A DNA stretch of 64,000 bases from Kosakonia sp. SMBL-WEM22 (lineage in GTDB: Bacteria; Pseudomonadota; Gammaproteobacteria; Enterobacterales; Enterobacteriaceae). Both the position numbers and the translations under genes were made by a program. Position 1 is the first letter of the stretch; each line of letters starts with the position of its first letter. Of the stretch, positions 60,284 to 64,000 are shown piece after piece. The notes under the pieces are model-generated. The model made no database searches. It was not told the DNA's origin and saw only the letters and a program-made list of their open reading frames with translations. The stretch covers positions 1,736,001 to 1,800,000 of the forward strand of contig NZ_CP051488.1 in assembly GCF_014490785.1 (NCBI RefSeq). The letters run 5' to 3'.

Positions 60284-61051
60284 ATGAAAAAAACAATGAT
60301 TTTTAGCTGCCTCGTCGCAGCAACGCTGGTCTCTGGTTGTAAAAACATGGGTGGTATTGATACGGATGCGCTGACCAAATCCGGTATGTCTGCTTATAAA
60401 GCGGCAACGCTGAGCGACGCGGATGTAAAAGCGCTTTCTGAGCAGTCATGTGCTGAGATGGACAAGCAAAACACCATCGCGCCTGCATCAAGCACCTACG
60501 CGAAGCGTCTGAACAAGATCGCTAAAGCGCTGGGTAACAACATCGACGGCACGCCGGTCACTTACAAAGTCTATATGACTAAAGAAGTGAACGCGTGGGC
60601 GATGGCGAACGGCTGTATCCGTGTCTATAGCGGTCTGATGGACATGATGACCAACAACGAAGTTGAAGCGGTTCTGGGTCATGAAATGGGCCACGTTGCG
60701 CTCGGTCATAGCCGTAAAGCGATGCAAACCGCGTACGCCACACTGGCCGCGCGTGATGCCATCTCCGCCAGCAGCGCGGCAGGTGCACAGCTCTCCCAGT
60801 CTCAGCTGGGCGATCTGGGCGAGAACCTGATCAACTCTGCCTTCTCCCGTAGCCAGGAGTCCGCAGCGGATGATTTCTCCTACGACCTGCTGAAAAAACG
60901 CAACATCAGTCGTCAGGGTCTGGTTACCAGCTTTGACAAGCTGGCGAAGCTGGATGCCGGTTCCGAGAAATCGATGTTTGATTCTCACCCGCCATCAGCT
61001 GAGCGTGCGAAGCATATCCGCGACCGTATCGCCGCAGATAGCAAGAAGTAA
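60284..61051 (+). CDS. ycaL: YcaL, M48-family lipoprotein metallopeptidase
   Basis: Periplasmic zinc protease anchored by a lipid, 255 residues. The lipobox VSGC gives lipidated Cys19. The M48 motif is HEMGH (about residues 134-138) with the third ligand Glu in SAADDFSYD after SRSQE. Other family blocks: AMANGCIRVYSGLMDMMTNNEVEA and SMFDSHPPSAERAKHI. E. coli YcaL degrades stalled LptD/BAM substrates; LoiP (YggG) is a close paralogue, and position between aroA and cmk identifies this one as YcaL. Confidence 0.93.
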   Translation: MKKTMIFSCLVAATLVSGCKNMGGIDTDALTKSGMSAYKAATLSDADVKALSEQSCAEMDKQNTIAPASSTYAKRLNKIAKALGNNIDGTPVTYKVYMTKEVNAWAMANGCIRVYSGLMDMMTNNEVEAVLGHEMGHVALGHSRKAMQTAYATLAARDAISASSAAGAQLSQSQLGDLGENLINSAFSRSQESAADDFSYDLLKKRNISRQGLVTSFDKLAKLDAGSEKSMFDSHPPSAERAKHIRDRIAADSKK

Positions 61052-61214
61052 GTTTTACTCCGGGCTGGTGCAAATCAGCCCGTACTCCCGCGCAATTAAT
61101 CTACACTCAGCCTCATACTCTTCTGTTATTCGCACGCAGCAGTAACTTTCGTGCGCGTTGGCGCGTATAATGCGCGGCGTTATATAACGATATGCCTTGA
61201 TTAAGGAGAAAAAG

Positions 61215-61898
61215 ATGACGGCAATTGCCCCGGTAATCACCATTGATGGGCCAAGCGGTGCGGGAAAAGGCACGCTTTGCAAGGCAATGGCGGAAGCGTT
61301 GCAATGGCATCTGTTAGATTCAGGCGCAATTTATCGTGTGCTGGCGCTGGCCGCACTGCATCATCATGTTGATGTCTCATCGGAAGATGCCCTGGTGCCG
61401 CTCGCCGTGCATCTGGATGTGCGTTTTGTCTCCACCGACGGTCACCTGGAAGTGGTCCTCGAAGGCGAAGATGTCAGCGGCGAAATCCGTACCCAGGAAG
61501 TGGCCAATGCCGCGTCGCAGATCGCTGCTTTCCCGCGCGTGCGCGAAGCGCTATTGCGTCGCCAACGCGCCTTCCGTGAAATGCCCGGTCTTATTGCCGA
61601 TGGACGAGATATGGGCACGGTGGTTTTTCCCGATGCGCCGGTAAAAATTTTCCTCGACGCCTCGGCAGAGGAGCGTGCGCATCGCCGTATGCTACAGTTG
61701 CAGGAGAAGGGCTTTAGTGTTAACTTTGAACGCCTTTTGGCTGAGATAAAGGAACGAGACGACCGCGATCGTAATCGTCCTGTTGCACCGCTGGTTCCCG
61801 CTGCAGATGCTTTAGTGCTGGATTCTACCCGCTTAAGCATTGAGCAAGTGATTGAAAAAGCGCTACAATACGCCCGCCAAAAGTTGGCTCTCGCATAA
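61215..61898 (+). CDS. cmk: Cytidylate kinase Cmk
   Basis: Phosphorylates CMP and dCMP, 227 residues as in E. coli. The start at 61215 (MTAIAPVITIDGPSGAGKGT) has AAGGAG upstream; the ATG at 61197 in the same frame is inside that leader. P-loop GPSGAGKGT is at residues 12-20, followed by LDSGAIYR and the LID-region Arg residues (RLLAEIKERDDRDRNRPVAPL). It is 116 bases upstream of rpsA, which in E. coli is partly transcribed from cmk. Confidence 0.97.
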   Translation: MTAIAPVITIDGPSGAGKGTLCKAMAEALQWHLLDSGAIYRVLALAALHHHVDVSSEDALVPLAVHLDVRFVSTDGHLEVVLEGEDVSGEIRTQEVANAASQIAAFPRVREALLRRQRAFREMPGLIADGRDMGTVVFPDAPVKIFLDASAEERAHRRMLQLQEKGFSVNFERLLAEIKERDDRDRNRPVAPLVPAADALVLDSTRLSIEQVIEKALQYARQKLALA

Positions 61899-62014
61899 GC
61901 GACCGAATTCGTAGTACCCCCTGCTGCAACGGAGTGTGAGCAGGCATGTGAAACAACCCCATCCGGCATGAAGCCAGGTGGACGTTAAATTGAAGAATCC
62001 TGAAGATTATCAAT

Positions 62015-63688
62015 ATGACTGAATCTTTTGCTCAACTCTTTGAAGAGTCCCTGAAAGAAATCGAAACCCGCCCGGGTTCCATTGTCCGCGGTGTTGTTGT
62101 TGCTATCGACAAAGACGTAGTACTGGTTGACGCCGGTCTGAAATCTGAGTCCGCCATTCCGGCTGAGCAGTTCAAAAACGCCCAGGGCGAGCTGGAAATC
62201 CAGGTTGGCGACGAAGTTGACGTTGCTCTGGATGCAGTAGAAGACGGCTTCGGTGAAACCCTGCTGTCCCGTGAGAAAGCGAAACGTCACGAAGCTTGGA
62301 TCACGCTGGAAAAAGCTTACGAAGACGCAGAAACTGTTACCGGTGTTATCAACGGCAAAGTCAAGGGCGGCTTCACTGTTGAGCTCAACGGTATTCGCGC
62401 GTTCCTGCCGGGTTCCCTGGTAGACGTTCGTCCGGTCCGTGACACTCTGCACCTGGAAGGCAAAGAGCTTGAATTCAAAGTAATCAAGCTTGACCAGAAG
62501 CGTAACAACGTTGTTGTTTCCCGTCGTGCGGTTATCGAATCCGAAAACAGCGCAGAGCGCGATCAGCTGCTGGAAAACCTGCAGGAAGGCATGGAAGTTA
62601 AAGGTATCGTTAAGAACCTCACTGACTACGGTGCATTCGTTGATCTGGGCGGCGTTGACGGCCTGCTGCATATCACTGATATGGCATGGAAACGCGTTAA
62701 GCATCCGAGCGAAATCGTAAACGTTGGCGACGAAATCACTGTTAAAGTGCTGAAGTTCGATCGCGAGCGTACCCGTGTATCTCTGGGCCTGAAACAGCTG
62801 GGCGAGGATCCGTGGGTTGCTATCGCTAAACGCTACCCGGAAGGCACCAAGCTGACTGGCCGCGTGACCAACCTGACTGACTACGGCTGCTTCGTTGAAA
62901 TCGAAGAAGGCGTTGAAGGCCTGGTTCACGTTTCCGAAATGGATTGGACCAACAAAAACATCCACCCGTCCAAAGTTGTTAACGTTGGCGACGTAGTGGA
63001 AGTTATGGTTCTGGATATCGACGAAGAACGTCGTCGTATCTCCCTGGGCCTGAAGCAGTGCAAATCCAACCCGTGGCAGCAGTTCGCTGAAACCCACAAC
63101 AAGGGCGACCGCGTTGAAGGTAAAATCAAGTCTATTACTGACTTTGGTATCTTCATCGGCCTGGACGGCGGTATCGACGGCCTGGTTCACCTGTCTGACA
63201 TCTCCTGGAACGTTGCAGGCGAAGAAGCAGTTCGTGAATACAAAAAAGGCGACGAAATCGCAGCCGTTGTTCTGCAGGTTGACGCAGAGCGTGAGCGCAT
63301 CTCCCTGGGCGTTAAACAGCTCGCAGAAGATCCGTTCAACAACTACGTTGCACTGAACAAGAAAGGCGCAATCGTAAACGGTAAAGTGACTGCAGTTGAC
63401 GCTAAAGGCGCAACCGTAGAACTGGCTGACGGCGTTGAAGGTTACCTGCGCGCTTCTGAAGCTTCCCGTGACCGCGTTGAAGACGCAACTCTGGTTCTGA
63501 ATGTTGGCGACGATGTTGAAGCTAAATTCACAGGTGTTGACCGTAAAAACCGCGTAGTTAGCCTGTCTGTCCGTGCGAAAGACGAAGCTGACGAGAAAGA
63601 TGCAATCGCTTCTGTTAACAACAAACAGGAAGAAGGCAACTTCTCTAACGCTATGGCTGAAGCTTTCAAAGCAGCTAAAGGCGAGTAA
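62015..63688 (+). CDS. rpsA: 30S ribosomal protein S1
   Basis: 557 residues as in E. coli, made of six S1 OB-fold repeats (starting near residues 20, 105, 190, 275, 362 and 449). Domains 1-2 bind the ribosome and 3-6 bind mRNA; repeated blocks such as LTDYGAFVDLGGVDGLLHITDM and VGDEITVKVLKFDRERTRVSLGLKQ are visible. Codon use is that of very highly expressed genes, which leaves the opposite strand open over almost the whole gene; I regard this as an artefact. The leader likely contains structured elements for S1 autocontrol. Confidence 0.98.
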   Translation: MTESFAQLFEESLKEIETRPGSIVRGVVVAIDKDVVLVDAGLKSESAIPAEQFKNAQGELEIQVGDEVDVALDAVEDGFGETLLSREKAKRHEAWITLEKAYEDAETVTGVINGKVKGGFTVELNGIRAFLPGSLVDVRPVRDTLHLEGKELEFKVIKLDQKRNNVVVSRRAVIESENSAERDQLLENLQEGMEVKGIVKNLTDYGAFVDLGGVDGLLHITDMAWKRVKHPSEIVNVGDEITVKVLKFDRERTRVSLGLKQLGEDPWVAIAKRYPEGTKLTGRVTNLTDYGCFVEIEEGVEGLVHVSEMDWTNKNIHPSKVVNVGDVVEVMVLDIDEERRRISLGLKQCKSNPWQQFAETHNKGDRVEGKIKSITDFGIFIGLDGGIDGLVHLSDISWNVAGEEAVREYKKGDEIAAVVLQVDAERERISLGVKQLAEDPFNNYVALNKKGAIVNGKVTAVDAKGATVELADGVEGYLRASEASRDRVEDATLVLNVGDDVEAKFTGVDRKNRVVSLSVRAKDEADEKDAIASVNNKQEEGNFSNAMAEAFKAAKGE

Positions 63689-63799
63689 TTCAAGCACGCT
63701 GTCTCATTTGCGCTATAGCGCGACGTTAGTCGACCGTTATAGCGCAATTGGTGATGAGCAACTTGACAGATTACAAGATTCGTCCTGTAATCAATGACA

Positions 63800-63825
63800 A
63801 AGGGCGGCTACGGCCGCCCTTGTTC
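63800..63825 (+). terminator. Terminator after rpsA
   Basis: A perfect 9-bp stem AAGGGCGGC / GCCGCCCTT with TACG loop, followed by GTT. The T-tract is short, so read-through to ihfB is likely, as expected when ihfB also has its own promoter. Confidence 0.75.
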
Positions 63826-63868
63826 AAGCTACTAAGCTAACCTTGCGTTGAAGGAGACCGGAGGAATC

Positions 63869-64000
63869 ATGACCAAGTCAGAATTGATCGAAAGACTTGC
63901 AAGCCAGCAATCGCATATTCCGGCTAAAGCTGTTGAAGATGCAGTGAAAGAGATGCTGGAGCATATGGCCTCTACTCTTGCCCAGGGTGAGCGCATTGAA
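63869..64000 (+). CDS. ihfB: Integration host factor subunit beta, 5' part only
   Basis: The first 44 codons (MTKSELIERLASQQSHIPAK, then AVEDAVKEMLEHMASTLAQG) are in the window before the right edge; the DNA-binding arm is outside. GGAGG lies 7 bases upstream of the ATG. IHF-beta pairs with IhfA to bend DNA at promoters, origins and recombination sites. Position after rpsA matches E. coli. Confidence 0.95.
   Translation, partial: MTKSELIERLASQQSHIPAKAVEDAVKEMLEHMASTLAQGERIE

Noticed and set aside
61985..63697. 570-residue open frame antisense to rpsA
   Set aside because: It covers the whole of rpsA. The strong codon bias of a highly expressed gene removes stops from the complementary frame. 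No ribosome site or family likeness (Phe/Asn-rich nonsense).

Overview
This is a 64 kb piece of an Enterobacteriaceae chromosome. Gene content and order match the E. coli K-12 interval from potG to ihfB almost gene for gene, with protein lengths equal or nearly equal to the E. coli ones. The FtsK linker, the missing E. coli neighbours and the extra genes show it is not E. coli. A relative such as Kosakonia, Enterobacter, Phytobacter or Klebsiella fits, but the sequence alone does not let me name the genus.

Layout. 1-2.3 kb: end of the putrescine importer operon (potG partial, potH, potI). 2.4-6.4 kb: ybjO, the 23S rRNA methyltransferase rlmC, and an added YdeP-like molybdopterin oxidoreductase. 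6.4-10.5 kb: a REP cluster, then the arginine importer genes artJ and artPIQM on the minus strand, with candidate ArgR boxes. 10.7-18.1 kb: lipoprotein ybjP, amidase amiD, an added WG-repeat-like periplasmic protein, and the minus-strand run poxB-ltaE-ybjT-ybjS. 18.2-22.7 kb: a DoxX-family membrane protein, a regular six-copy 56-bp REP array, the NO/anaerobic pair hcp-hcr with FNR and NsrR sites, and the lysine exporter lysO. 22.9-29 kb: OLD-type ATPase/Toprim protein ybjD, ybjX, macAB and cspD. 29-31 kb: an AT-richer insertion carrying a secreted lipase of the Staphylococcus/Geobacillus type. 31-34.6 kb: clpS-clpA, a small Cys-rich secreted peptide where E. coli has the serW tRNA, and infA. 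34.8-41.3 kb: aat, cydDC, trxB and lrp. 41.4-48.9 kb: ftsK, lolA, rarA and serS. 49.2-56.7 kb: ycaD, pflA, focA-pflB and ycaO. 56.8-64 kb: ycaP, serC-aroA, ycaL, cmk, rpsA and the start of ihfB.

How the genes work together. Most of the window is core housekeeping: amino-acid and polyamine uptake, anaerobic pyruvate/formate metabolism (focA, pflB, pflA), nitrosative stress (hcp, hcr), cytochrome bd assembly (cydDC), ATP-dependent proteolysis and the N-end rule (clpS, clpA, aat), translation (infA, serS, rpsA), division and chromosome segregation (ftsK) and lipoprotein sorting (lolA). The accessory genes are single insertions at junctions of this backbone: the YdeP-like oxidoreductase, the WG-like protein, the DoxX protein, the lipase and the small Cys-rich peptide. 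Compared with E. coli, aqpZ, serW, dmsABC and the ycaM/N/K group are absent from their usual places.

No phage, integrase, insertion sequence, CRISPR array, rRNA or tRNA was seen. The most unusual single item is the lipase: it keeps the family's nucleophile Ser, acidic Asp and metal-site His residues but has Tyr at the catalytic His position. All family assignments come from sequence recognition without a database search.
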